A stretch of DNA of 64,000 nt, taken from NCBI RefSeq assembly GCF_014306625.1, contig NZ_JACRYL010000015.1, positions 2,705 to 66,704 on the forward strand, written 5' to 3'. Below the pieces are notes generated by a model. It did not search any database. It was not told where the DNA came from and was given only the letters and a program-made list of their open reading frames with translations. This DNA is from Pedobacter fastidiosus (GTDB lineage Bacteria; Bacteroidota; Bacteroidia; Sphingobacteriales; Sphingobacteriaceae). Shown one piece after another: positions 34,614 through 42,602 of the stretch; position 1 is the stretch's first letter, and every line of letters starts with the position of its first letter. Both the position numbers and the translations under genes were made by a program.

Positions 34614-34895
34614 ATGATTACAGAAAACCAATATTTCGATGGCAATGTAAAATCCCTAGGTTATGAAACAATCGAAGGAAAATCTACAGTTGGCGTAATA
34701 AATCCTGGAGAATATGAATTTGGCACAGCAAACAAAGAGATTATGCATGTTGTAGAAGGGGAACTTATCGTACTGCTAAAAGGCGAAACAGATTGGCAAA
34801 TTATAAAAGCAGGAAGTTCTTTCGAAGTACCTTCAAGCTCATCATTCAAGGTAAAAGCTGATGTGCAAACGGCTTATTTATGCCAATATAGATAA
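34614..34895 (+). CDS. ppnP: Pyrimidine/purine nucleoside phosphorylase PpnP
   Basis: 93 residues, a single small cupin. It starts MITENQYFDGNVKSLGYE and has the GVINPGEYEFGTANKEIMHVVEGEL and GSSFEVPSSSSFKVK blocks diagnostic of the PpnP (formerly DUF1255) family. PpnP splits several nucleosides with phosphate to free base and ribose 1-phosphate. It lies 15 bases after the DUF3857 gene on the same strand, so it may be transcribed from the same promoter, although no functional connection is evident. It ends before a strong bidirectional terminator. Confidence 0.92.
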   Translation: MITENQYFDGNVKSLGYETIEGKSTVGVINPGEYEFGTANKEIMHVVEGELIVLLKGETDWQIIKAGSSFEVPSSSSFKVKADVQTAYLCQYR

Positions 34896-34935
34896 AAAAA
34901 TCCCGCAGGTTATGAGAAACATTACCTGCGGGATT
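34894..34935. terminator. Bidirectional terminator between ppnP and the M16 operon
   Basis: Perfect 12-bp GC-rich stem (34899-34910 with 34924-34935, loop 13). A7 on the left gives a T tract for the leftward M16 operon, and an AT-rich stretch follows on the right for ppnP. Confidence 0.88.
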
Positions 34936-34951
34936 ATAACTTTTAAAGTTT

Positions 34952-36223
34952 TTATTTCTTACCAATTACAACTTCTGTAAAATCATCAGTTGATAAATAT
35001 TTATTTGCCAAGGCTTTTATCTCTTCAGAAGTGATGGTTTTAACTGTATGAATGTATTTTTCATAATAATCATAACCTAAACCTGAAAAATGGATGTTTT
35101 TGAATTTATCTGCATGCGAGAAAACATTTTCAAGACTACCAAGCATAGAGCCAAGCATGTAATTTCTTACCAAGCCCAGTTCTTCCTCGCTAACCAATTC
35201 ATTTTTCAAAAGCTCAATTTCTTTATAAATTTCGCTTAGTGCACTTGTGCAAACATCTGCTCCAACTTCTGTAGCGATAAAGAAATAGCCAGCATCTTGC
35301 AACGCAGAAATTCCAGATCCAATTCCATAAGTATAACCTTTTTCTTCTCTAATGTTGGTCATTAACCTCGAGCCAAAGTAACCACCCAGTACGCAGTTTA
35401 AAATTTGGAGTCCTGCAAAATCTTCATGTTTACGGTTTATTGCAATCTTGCCCAATCTAATGGCAGACTGTAATGCATCGGGTTTTTCTTTATAGATGAA
35501 TTGTTGTGGAGTAGCCGAAAAGTTAAAATGATTTTTAACCGCGTTGCTTTTCTCCCAATCTTTTCCAAATTGGTTGTTCAGCAGGCTTAAGCTTTCTTCA
35601 TCAAACTTGCCAGAAACCATAATTGTACAATTATTCGGAGCATATGCTGCTTTAAAATAATCAACCAAATCGTCGCGTTTTATGGCGTCATAATGCTCTG
35701 CCTTAATATCTACACCATATGCCGTATTACCGAAAAGGGCCTTAGCAAATTCTTTACGCGAAAGAATGTCATTCTTCTTTAGGCTTACCTGTAATTTTTG
35801 CTTCTGATTTTGAATGTAAATATCCAGTTCCTTTTGTGGAAACTGACTCTCAGAAAGTACATCCTTTACAATTGGTAAAACTGAGGCAAGATGCTTGTTT
35901 AAAGTATAAAGCGTTACAGAAGATTGATCTTGAACATATTCAGTTTGAAAAAATGCTCCATAGAAATCAATTTGTTCAGCTATTTCCTTTGATGAAAGTT
36001 TTTTAGTTCCATTATTCAGCATTGTGCTCACTGCAATTGCTTGTAATGGCTTTTCTACATCGTAATTAACATTATTAAATATAAACTCGATCCGAACCAA
36101 ATCCTGCTCACCAGAATAAACGGTGTAAACCGGAATATCATTATCTAGTTTATTTTCTGTAGGATGAATAAAATTTATTGTAGATACCTGCTTAAAATCA
36201 GGCGCTTGTTGTCTGTTAAGCAT
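34952..36223 (-). CDS. M16 family protein, non-catalytic partner
   Basis: 423 residues with the two-domain M16 fold. The zinc-binding HxxEH motif is absent: the equivalent segment reads AVSTMLNNGTKKLSSKEIAEQI. The C-terminal substrate-binding motif LMTNIREEKGYTYGIGSG is intact. This is the pattern of the inactive subunit in heterodimeric M16 peptidases (such as the mitochondrial processing peptidase alpha type or PqqF-like partners). Its start overlaps the end of the catalytic partner gene by eight bases. No signal peptide is visible, so the complex is presumably cytoplasmic. Confidence 0.88.
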   Translation of the reverse strand: MLNRQQAPDFKQVSTINFIHPTENKLDNDIPVYTVYSGEQDLVRIEFIFNNVNYDVEKPLQAIAVSTMLNNGTKKLSSKEIAEQIDFYGAFFQTEYVQDQSSVTLYTLNKHLASVLPIVKDVLSESQFPQKELDIYIQNQKQKLQVSLKKNDILSRKEFAKALFGNTAYGVDIKAEHYDAIKRDDLVDYFKAAYAPNNCTIMVSGKFDEESLSLLNNQFGKDWEKSNAVKNHFNFSATPQQFIYKEKPDALQSAIRLGKIAINRKHEDFAGLQILNCVLGGYFGSRLMTNIREEKGYTYGIGSGISALQDAGYFFIATEVGADVCTSALSEIYKEIELLKNELVSEEELGLVRNYMLGSMLGSLENVFSHADKFKNIHFSGLGYDYYEKYIHTVKTITSEEIKALANKYLSTDDFTEVVIGKK

Positions 36224-37460
36224 TTTCGTCAGTTAGATAATATAATGTTGATGATGACTTGTGATCAAAAGTGTTGTTAGAAATTCTTTTGATGTCTTCT
36301 GCAGTTACTTTCAAAAATTCTTCCGTTTCTTGGTTGAGCAAATCAGCATTACCCAATAATTCGTAGTAAGCCAAATTCATTGCTTTATCCAATAAGCTCA
36401 TTTCTGAAAACACCAAAACAGATTCTACTTTGTTTTTAACTTTAGTTAATTCTGTTGGAGAAACCAGCTCGGTTTTTAATTTATCAAGCTCTGCCAAAAT
36501 TGCTTTTTCGGCTACTTCCATAGAAACGCCTTCAATCAATTTACCTTCTACAATAAAAAGTCCTGGATCTAAACTACTGGAAATGTAAGCGTTAATATCG
36601 CTAAAAAGCTGTTGCTCTTTTAATAAGCTGTTATACAAACGCGAAGATTGCCCACGAGATAAAATATCAGAAAGGAGATCAAAGGCATAATAATCACCAT
36701 CTAATCTTCCTGGCATTTTAAAAGCAATATAAATTGCATTTAGCGGAACATTTGCCTTAATGGTTTCTGTTCTAGCTTCTGTTTGTGGATCTTCCTGAAC
36801 TAAATTTCTATTGTATTTATCGCCAGCAGGAATTGGTTCGAACCATTTTTCGGCAAGTTTTTTAACATCCTCTGTTTTAACATTTCCGCCAACCACCAAA
36901 ATTGCATTTTGTGGGGTGTAATGTTTTTTAAAAAATGCTTTTACGTCTTCTATTTTTGCGTTTTCGATGTGAGATAGCTCTTTACCTATTGTAGCCCAAC
37001 GATACGAATGTTTTTTATAAGCCAACGGACGAAGCTTTAACCATACATCGCCATAAGGCTGATTTAGATAGCGTTGTTTAAATTCTTCGCTCACTACATT
37101 TCGTTGAGTTTCTAAACTCTTATCAGAAAAAGCAAGACTTAACATCCTATCACTTTCTAGCCAAAAGGCTGTTTCTATGTTTTCTGAGGGTAATGTGATG
37201 TAGTAATTGGTGATGTCATTACTTGTAAAAGCATTATTCTCTCCACCAACACGCTGTAAAGGTTCATCATAATTGGGAATATTAACCGATCCACCGAACA
37301 TTAAATGTTCAAATAAGTGTGCAAATCCAGTTTGTTCAGGGTTCTCATCGCGAGCACCAACATCATATAAAATATTTAAAACAGCCATCGGCGTTGTAGC
37401 ATCTTCATGCACCAAAACTTTCAAACCATTAGCAAGCGTAAAACGATTAAAATCTACCAT
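36216..37460 (-). CDS. M16 zinc peptidase, catalytic subunit
   Basis: 414 residues. The inverted zinc motif HxxEH is present as HLFEH (H48, E51, H52) in GFAHLFEHLMFGGS. The downstream Glu ligand lies in the conserved segment around NVVSEEFKQ. It cleaves short peptides or unfolded proteins inside a closed chamber formed with its partner. No signal peptide is seen. It is the first gene of the leftward pair and overlaps the inactive partner by eight bases, so the two are translationally coupled. Confidence 0.92.
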   Translation of the reverse strand: MVDFNRFTLANGLKVLVHEDATTPMAVLNILYDVGARDENPEQTGFAHLFEHLMFGGSVNIPNYDEPLQRVGGENNAFTSNDITNYYITLPSENIETAFWLESDRMLSLAFSDKSLETQRNVVSEEFKQRYLNQPYGDVWLKLRPLAYKKHSYRWATIGKELSHIENAKIEDVKAFFKKHYTPQNAILVVGGNVKTEDVKKLAEKWFEPIPAGDKYNRNLVQEDPQTEARTETIKANVPLNAIYIAFKMPGRLDGDYYAFDLLSDILSRGQSSRLYNSLLKEQQLFSDINAYISSSLDPGLFIVEGKLIEGVSMEVAEKAILAELDKLKTELVSPTELTKVKNKVESVLVFSEMSLLDKAMNLAYYELLGNADLLNQETEEFLKVTAEDIKRISNNTFDHKSSSTLYYLTDENA

Positions 37461-37600
37461 ATTAATTTTTAGAGTTGTAAAGATATTAAAAATGATTTCA
37501 CAGATTAGAATGATTTCAATGATTCTGACCTTTTAGTAATTCTAAGCATTTTTTTGACAAACCTTAAACCATACACCTTCAACCTTCACGCTCTTTTCAT

Positions 37601-37608
37601 TATCTTTG
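37601..37608 (+). promoter_or_regulatory. Putative -7 box immediately before mqnC
   Basis: TATCTTTG ends only four bases before the mqnC ATG (37613). If used, transcription would begin at or within a few bases of the start codon, giving a leaderless mRNA. No -33 TTG is evident. Confidence 0.4.
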
Positions 37609-37612
37609 TACT

Positions 37613-38737
37613 ATGAATACAGCCGATTTACTGCAACGGGCATTACATTTCGAATTTTTGAGTCAAGAAGAAGGTGTTTACTTATATCATAATGCGGATA
37701 CTGCATCGTTGATGTTTGTGGCGAACGAATTGCGAAAAATTCAAGTTCCGAGCGGTAAGGTAACTTGGCAAATAGATCGGAATGTAAACACGACGAATGT
37801 TTGTATTGCGAACTGTAAATTCTGTAATTTCTTCCGTAGACCTGGTCACGATGAAAGTTATATTACTGATATTGAAACTTATAAAGTTAAAATTGAAGAA
37901 ACTTTTCGTTTAGGTGGCGATCAATTATTATTACAGGGTGGGCATCATCCAGATCTTGGCCTTGCCTTTTATGCTGATCTTTTTAGAAAATTAAAGGAAT
38001 TATATCCAGATTTAAAACTTCACGCTTTAGGTCCGCCAGAAATTGCACACGTTGCAAAACTGGAAGGCATTAGCCATACAGAAGTTTTAAGAGCCTTAAA
38101 AGAAGCCGGAATGGATTCTTTACCTGGTGCTGGAGCCGAAATTTTAAATGATCGAGTTAGGCGTTTAATTAGCAAGGGTAAATGTGGCGGACAAGAATGG
38201 CTTGATGTAATGAGAGCTTGTCATCAATTGGATATTACAACTTCGGCAACGATGATGTTCGGCCATGTTGAAACCATTGAAGAACGTTTTGAGCATTTGG
38301 TTTGGATTAGACAGGTACAGAGTGAAAAACCTGCAGATGCAAATGGATTCCTAGCATTTATTCCTTGGCCTTTTCAAGATGATGGAACTTTGTTAAAAAG
38401 ACTCCGCGGAATTAGCAACAATGTAACCGCTGATGAATATATTAGAATGATTGCCTTGAGCAGAATTATGTTACCGAACGTAAAGAATATTCAAGCAAGT
38501 TGGTTAACCGTTGGTAAAGCAACTGCCCAACTGTGTTTACATGCAGGTGCAAATGATTTTGGATCGATTATGATTGAAGAAAATGTAGTTTCTGCAGCTG
38601 GTGCACCACACCGTTTTACGGCAAATGGCATCCAACAATCTATAAAAGCTGCGGGTTTTGAACCTCAACTCCGCGGACAAAAATATAACTATCGTGATTT
38701 ACCAGAGCATTTGGAAGAACAGGTAATTACGTATTAA
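37613..38737 (+). CDS. mqnC: Cyclic dehypoxanthinyl futalosine synthase
   Basis: 374 residues. It is a radical SAM enzyme with the CxxxCxxC cluster motif at C64, C68 and C71 (TNVCIANCKFCNF), followed by the GGDQLLLQGGHHPDLGL block and the typical FLAFIPWPFQDDGT and GSIMIEENVVSAAGA segments of MqnC. It cyclises dehypoxanthinyl futalosine in the futalosine route to menaquinone, so this organism probably makes menaquinone that way. It is transcribed alone. A promoter-like TATCTTTG lies so close to the ATG that the message may be leaderless. Confidence 0.95.
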   Translation: MNTADLLQRALHFEFLSQEEGVYLYHNADTASLMFVANELRKIQVPSGKVTWQIDRNVNTTNVCIANCKFCNFFRRPGHDESYITDIETYKVKIEETFRLGGDQLLLQGGHHPDLGLAFYADLFRKLKELYPDLKLHALGPPEIAHVAKLEGISHTEVLRALKEAGMDSLPGAGAEILNDRVRRLISKGKCGGQEWLDVMRACHQLDITTSATMMFGHVETIEERFEHLVWIRQVQSEKPADANGFLAFIPWPFQDDGTLLKRLRGISNNVTADEYIRMIALSRIMLPNVKNIQASWLTVGKATAQLCLHAGANDFGSIMIEENVVSAAGAPHRFTANGIQQSIKAAGFEPQLRGQKYNYRDLPEHLEEQVITY

Positions 38738-38805
38738 CCAACTTCACTCCTATTTAACTTCATCCCATTTAATTACTACCCATTGGGTATCTAACTTTAT
38801 TGGGC

Positions 38806-39912
38806 ATGAAAAAATATATAAAGCGGATCTTAATCTGCTTTTCATTAGGGATAATCTTCATTTCTGTTTGTTTTTATTGGGGATATAAAATACCTCAACA
38901 GGATAAACACAAAGATTGGCCTGAATTTCCAAATCATACAAATAAGGAATTGGTAATTAAAAAAGATGGAAAATCTATCTCTAAATTTACAACCATTCCA
39001 AATTCAGATTTATTACTTATAAGTTATAAAAACCCTGACTCAACATATTTTACTTATGCTATGATGAGCAGAACGGGAAATATTGTTCAAGATTTTGGCT
39101 ATTCAAACAATGGAATACTTATCGATCTAATTCACAATCGTTTGTTGGTTTCTCATTTTATTAATAACGATACTACAACTTACGAGGCTTATGATGCCAA
39201 AACTTTCAAACCATTGCCAGTAAAATATTTTAAAACAGGGATTGCACAAAGTTTTGATGATTATTTAATGCAGGAACGAGGCGCTGAAAAACCAGATTAC
39301 AAAGGTGGAACACAAAAGTATATCGAGTATAAATCTGGCGAAAATGAAAAACTATTTAAAGAAAAATATAGAAGGAAAAATATAAAATTCGCTAAATTTT
39401 TAAACAATTTGACCGAGCTATACCGGTTTGATGAGCATGGTGATGGTTATAAAAACGCCTCATACATAAAATGTGCTAAAGATGGCTCGATTTATAACTT
39501 CACATACGATGACCAAGAAAGCATTGAGATTCTTAGTAAAGGGTTTTTCGATGATAAATATAGGAATGGCGACAATTTACGCTTTAAAAATGAGCATCTA
39601 TCATCTGCAGATAGCAGTATGAATGTAGGCAATGAGTTTAATTCACACTTTAGATTAGATTTAACTGGCACACCAACAGGAAGTAGTGGAGTAAATAGCA
39701 TGGATCCAGAATTCAACCAGATTTACATTAATTATTACCAGTTACGTTTAAAAAGTATGAGCACTGTTTTCAAAACTGATGAAAGAAAAAAAATAATATT
39801 TTATGTTGGCTATTACGAAGAATTAAATAATCCAAAAAGCGATAATGACACCTTGAGTTTCTTATCATACGGAGATTTGTATTTATTATATCGCAAAAAG
39901 AAATTGAACTAA
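38806..39912 (+). CDS. Membrane-anchored protein of unknown function
   Basis: 368 residues from the ATG at 38806. A TTG six bases upstream is less likely. A basic start (MKKYIKRIL) and one hydrophobic helix (about 8-27) anchor the protein, and the rest is hydrophilic and probably periplasmic. Scattered repeats of short beta-strand-like segments (FTTIPNSDLLLISY, TYFTYAMMSRTGNIVQDFGY) suggest a beta-propeller or similar all-beta fold, but I recognise no family. The sequence is Lys- and Asn-rich. It stands alone between mqnC and the ferritin-like pair. Confidence 0.7.
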   Translation: MKKYIKRILICFSLGIIFISVCFYWGYKIPQQDKHKDWPEFPNHTNKELVIKKDGKSISKFTTIPNSDLLLISYKNPDSTYFTYAMMSRTGNIVQDFGYSNNGILIDLIHNRLLVSHFINNDTTTYEAYDAKTFKPLPVKYFKTGIAQSFDDYLMQERGAEKPDYKGGTQKYIEYKSGENEKLFKEKYRRKNIKFAKFLNNLTELYRFDEHGDGYKNASYIKCAKDGSIYNFTYDDQESIEILSKGFFDDKYRNGDNLRFKNEHLSSADSSMNVGNEFNSHFRLDLTGTPTGSSGVNSMDPEFNQIYINYYQLRLKSMSTVFKTDERKKIIFYVGYYEELNNPKSDNDTLSFLSYGDLYLLYRKKKLN

Positions 39913-40017
39913 CATTCAAACTTGGTTAAACCCTTGAGGCTTTATTTTTTTGTAATATTTCTACTTTTTTAAATGCTTTGATCTCGAAAATCCTTAAACC
40001 CATAAAATCCTGCTCAA

Positions 40018-40051
40018 AAAAAAGGGAAACAAAACCTAAGTTCTGCTTCCC
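40018..40051 (-). terminator. Terminator of the ferritin-like operon
   Basis: Stem GGGAA (40024-40028) with TTCCC (40047-40051), plus an internal AACCTAAGTT palindrome. On the minus strand it is followed by a T tract (the A run at 40016-40023). It lies 47 bases past the stop at 40098. Confidence 0.65.
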
Positions 40052-40097
40052 TACCTTAAACTAAACATTACCTAATTAATAATGTAAATGCTTTATA

Positions 40098-40958
40098 CTA
40101 TGTTAATTTTTTGCCTGTTTTGATAAATAAGTTAGCAATAGTTTTCACAGCTGCTCCAGTTAAGAATTCATCAAAACATTCTGCCGCTTGAGATTGTGAA
40201 ACAGTAGTTCCATTAATTCCAGTAATTTGAATACCGGCTTGTGTAGTATTTTGCTCACCTGCATAAACTGCATCAACTGCTGCAATACCGGTATCATTTC
40301 CGTTTGCTGAATACGCAATCCATGGTTTTAAACCACTTGCACCAGTTACATTAGCAGCAACCATTTGGCGTAAGTGTGAAGCATGACGAGCCTCTACTGA
40401 GTGAATTTGAAGTGCTGTAGTTAATACTGCATTACCTTTCAAAATTGGCGCCTGACCTTTATAAGCTCTAACACCAGTATCTTCGAAAGCTAAAGCAACT
40501 TTTAAGAATGTTTGATAGTTGGAATCCACATCTGCAAAGCCACCACTTGCTGTAAAATCGAAATCAGCATAAACGTAACCATCTGCTCCTGTAATACCTA
40601 AAGCACCTTTTAACAAATCTACGTGTGCACGTTCGTGGTTACGAATTGTGGTAATTGCAGCTCTCGGTGCTCCATCAGGGATATAGGTAGTATTAGCTAA
40701 TGTTAGGGCATGGTTGTAATAGTTCCACTCTAAATATTCTAATGCTAAAGCAAATCCTAAAACATCATTAACAGTACTTGGATTGGTTTGACCATAAGCT
40801 TTTTGGAACATTGATCCCATTGCTAATGGCAATGCTGCCAAAGAAATTTTCTTACCAATGTTGTAAAAATCTTTCATTGCATTACGTCGTGGACTTAATC
40901 TTTCATAGATCTCACCATCAACTTTTTCTATTTCTTCTAATATATTTACGATATTCAT
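40098..40958 (-). CDS. Ferritin-like domain exported protein 2
   Basis: 286 residues. An N-terminal cytoplasmic-like stretch precedes a hydrophobic segment (about 37-49, IGKKISLAALPLAMGSM) ending in AYGQ. A twin Arg at residues 24-25 (LSPRRNAM) hints at Tat export. The body has a four-helix ferritin-like pattern: ALALEYLEWNYYNHAL, RNHERAHVDLL, ALAFEDTGVRAYKG and IHSVEARHASHLRQM. The E and ExxH residues that normally hold a di-metal centre are present in each helix. It resembles the Ferritin_2 group of exported proteins; neither enzyme activity nor iron storage is established for these. It follows its paralogue by 11 bases. Confidence 0.85.
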   Translation of the reverse strand: MNIVNILEEIEKVDGEIYERLSPRRNAMKDFYNIGKKISLAALPLAMGSMFQKAYGQTNPSTVNDVLGFALALEYLEWNYYNHALTLANTTYIPDGAPRAAITTIRNHERAHVDLLKGALGITGADGYVYADFDFTASGGFADVDSNYQTFLKVALAFEDTGVRAYKGQAPILKGNAVLTTALQIHSVEARHASHLRQMVAANVTGASGLKPWIAYSANGNDTGIAAVDAVYAGEQNTTQAGIQITGINGTTVSQSQAAECFDEFLTGAAVKTIANLFIKTGKKLT

Positions 40959-40969
40959 GATTGTAGATT

Positions 40970-41692
40970 TTAAAGGTTAATTACGTTAATTTTTGTTTTT
41001 ACATATTTTCCAGCGATGGCTAAAACTTTATCTGGAGTAAGTGCACCGTCGAGTCCGCTAGCATTAACTGCACCAAGTGGCGCTAAACTTGCTAAATCTG
41101 CAAATGTTCCGTTAGATATAATATCGCGGATATAAGCTGCGTGACGAGCTTCTACAGATACAATTTTACCTGCTAAAACTAAATAATCAGTGCTTTTGAT
41201 TCTCACACCTGCGCCATTGTAAGCGGCAACACCTAAATCTTCGAAAGCCATTGCAGCTCCTAAAACACTGGTAGCACTTGTAAAATCAATTGAAGAGAAA
41301 TCAACCTCTAAACTTCCAATTGCAGCGGTTCCTAAAGCATTTTTAAAAAATTCTCTGTGTGCAACTTCATGGAATTGAATATCTTGGAAATATGCTTTTT
41401 GTGCAGTAGTAAAAGTTGAAGGTGGTGCAGAAGCAACTTTCACGTAAAATGCAGCCTCTAATTGCTCAAGAGCATAAGCATAATTTAATACACCAAAGTC
41501 ATCTTTGAAATCTAAAGTTGCACCGGTGCTGGTATCACCATAGTTGCGATCTTTTCTACATCCTGCAGCCATCAAAGCGATACCCGCAGCGCTAGCTCCG
41601 GCAAACTGAAGAAATGATCTTCTGCCTAAGCTGCTGTTAAATAAACGTTCTTCTTGAAGTTCATCTTGTGTTATAAGTTCATTGTTTTTCAT
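40970..41692 (-). CDS. Ferritin-like domain exported protein 1 (Tat lipoprotein)
   Basis: 240 residues. The Tat signal GRRSFLQFAGASAAG (residues 23-37) is followed by the lipobox MAAGC (Cys 45). The protein is therefore folded before export and anchored by lipid. The ferritin-like helices are visible as ALEQLEAAFY, FHEVAHREFFKNAL, AMAFEDLGVAAY and IVSVEARHAAYIRDI, with Glu and ExxH metal-ligand candidates. Tat export suggests that a metal centre is loaded in the cytoplasm. It is the first gene of a leftward pair and diverges from the LytTR/kinase genes across a 124-bp gap. Confidence 0.87.
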   Translation of the reverse strand: MKNNELITQDELQEERLFNSSLGRRSFLQFAGASAAGIALMAAGCRKDRNYGDTSTGATLDFKDDFGVLNYAYALEQLEAAFYVKVASAPPSTFTTAQKAYFQDIQFHEVAHREFFKNALGTAAIGSLEVDFSSIDFTSATSVLGAAMAFEDLGVAAYNGAGVRIKSTDYLVLAGKIVSVEARHAAYIRDIISNGTFADLASLAPLGAVNASGLDGALTPDKVLAIAGKYVKTKINVINL

Positions 41693-41816
41693 AATCCTTT
41701 ATGTTTTAGGGTTTTGATTTCGTTTGGTGATATATACGTGACATTTGAATGAGCGGTTTTTTTCTTTTGCATTTTTTTTTACAAGGCGTTTTTAATACAT
41801 TCACAAACCTATTGCT

Positions 41817-42602
41817 ATGACTATACTAAAAGCTATTATTGTTGATGATGAAGAGTTTGCACGTTCATCACTTTTTTTCTTATTGCAACAAAACTGCCCT
41901 GATGTAGAAATTACTGGCATAGCCCGTTCTGTGTCCGAAGCAAAAGATATTTTAGCCCATCATCCAATCAACCTTATCTTCTTGGATATTGCTATGCCCG
42001 GTGGAAATGGATTCGAATTAATTCCCGATGCTCAAAAACATAATGCTGCCGTTATTTTTACAACTGCTTATGATCAGTACGCTTTAAAGGCAATAAAGGC
42101 CAATGCTTTGGATTATTTATTGAAACCCATTGATATTGACGAACTGAAAATTGCTGTAGAAAAAGTTACCGAACATATTAAACGGTATCAAAACCAAAGT
42201 GTAAGCGATGAAAGAATTACGAATTTAGCCTCTAGCTTAAGCAGTAGAAATGAAATAAGAAAACTAACCTTACCATATGGACAAGGTTTTAAAATGATTG
42301 ATGTTGATGATATTATTTACATCGAAGCTGATAGTAATTATTCCGTTGTTCACCTAAGTAATGAAGATAAAATTACGGTTTCGAAGGTATTGAGAGAGTT
42401 TGAAGAACTATTACCTACGGATCAGTTTGTTAGAATTCATAAATCGAGTATCATAAATCTGAACCATTTAAAAGAATATAATTCTAAAAATGGATTGCAG
42501 GTTTTTTTGAAGAACGGAGAGAGCATTAATATTTCTAGAAGAAGAGCCAGCGATTTCTTTGAGAAAATAAAATTATTTACAAAAGCACACAGTGACCATT
42601 AA
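41817..42602 (+). CDS. LytTR-type response regulator
   Basis: 261 residues. The receiver domain (about 5-125) has the acidic pair D10-D11, phospho-acceptor D57 in LIFLDIAMPGG, and the conserved Lys in YLLKPIDID. A LytTR DNA-binding domain (about 155-255) carries IIYIEADSNYSVVHL, KVLREFEELLP and FVRIHKSSIINLNHL. It binds direct repeats upstream of target genes after phosphorylation. Its end overlaps the start of the sensor kinase gene. The nearest candidate target is the divergent ferritin-like operon, but no binding site is identifiable. Confidence 0.92.
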   Translation: MTILKAIIVDDEEFARSSLFFLLQQNCPDVEITGIARSVSEAKDILAHHPINLIFLDIAMPGGNGFELIPDAQKHNAAVIFTTAYDQYALKAIKANALDYLLKPIDIDELKIAVEKVTEHIKRYQNQSVSDERITNLASSLSSRNEIRKLTLPYGQGFKMIDVDDIIYIEADSNYSVVHLSNEDKITVSKVLREFEELLPTDQFVRIHKSSIINLNHLKEYNSKNGLQVFLKNGESINISRRRASDFFEKIKLFTKAHSDH

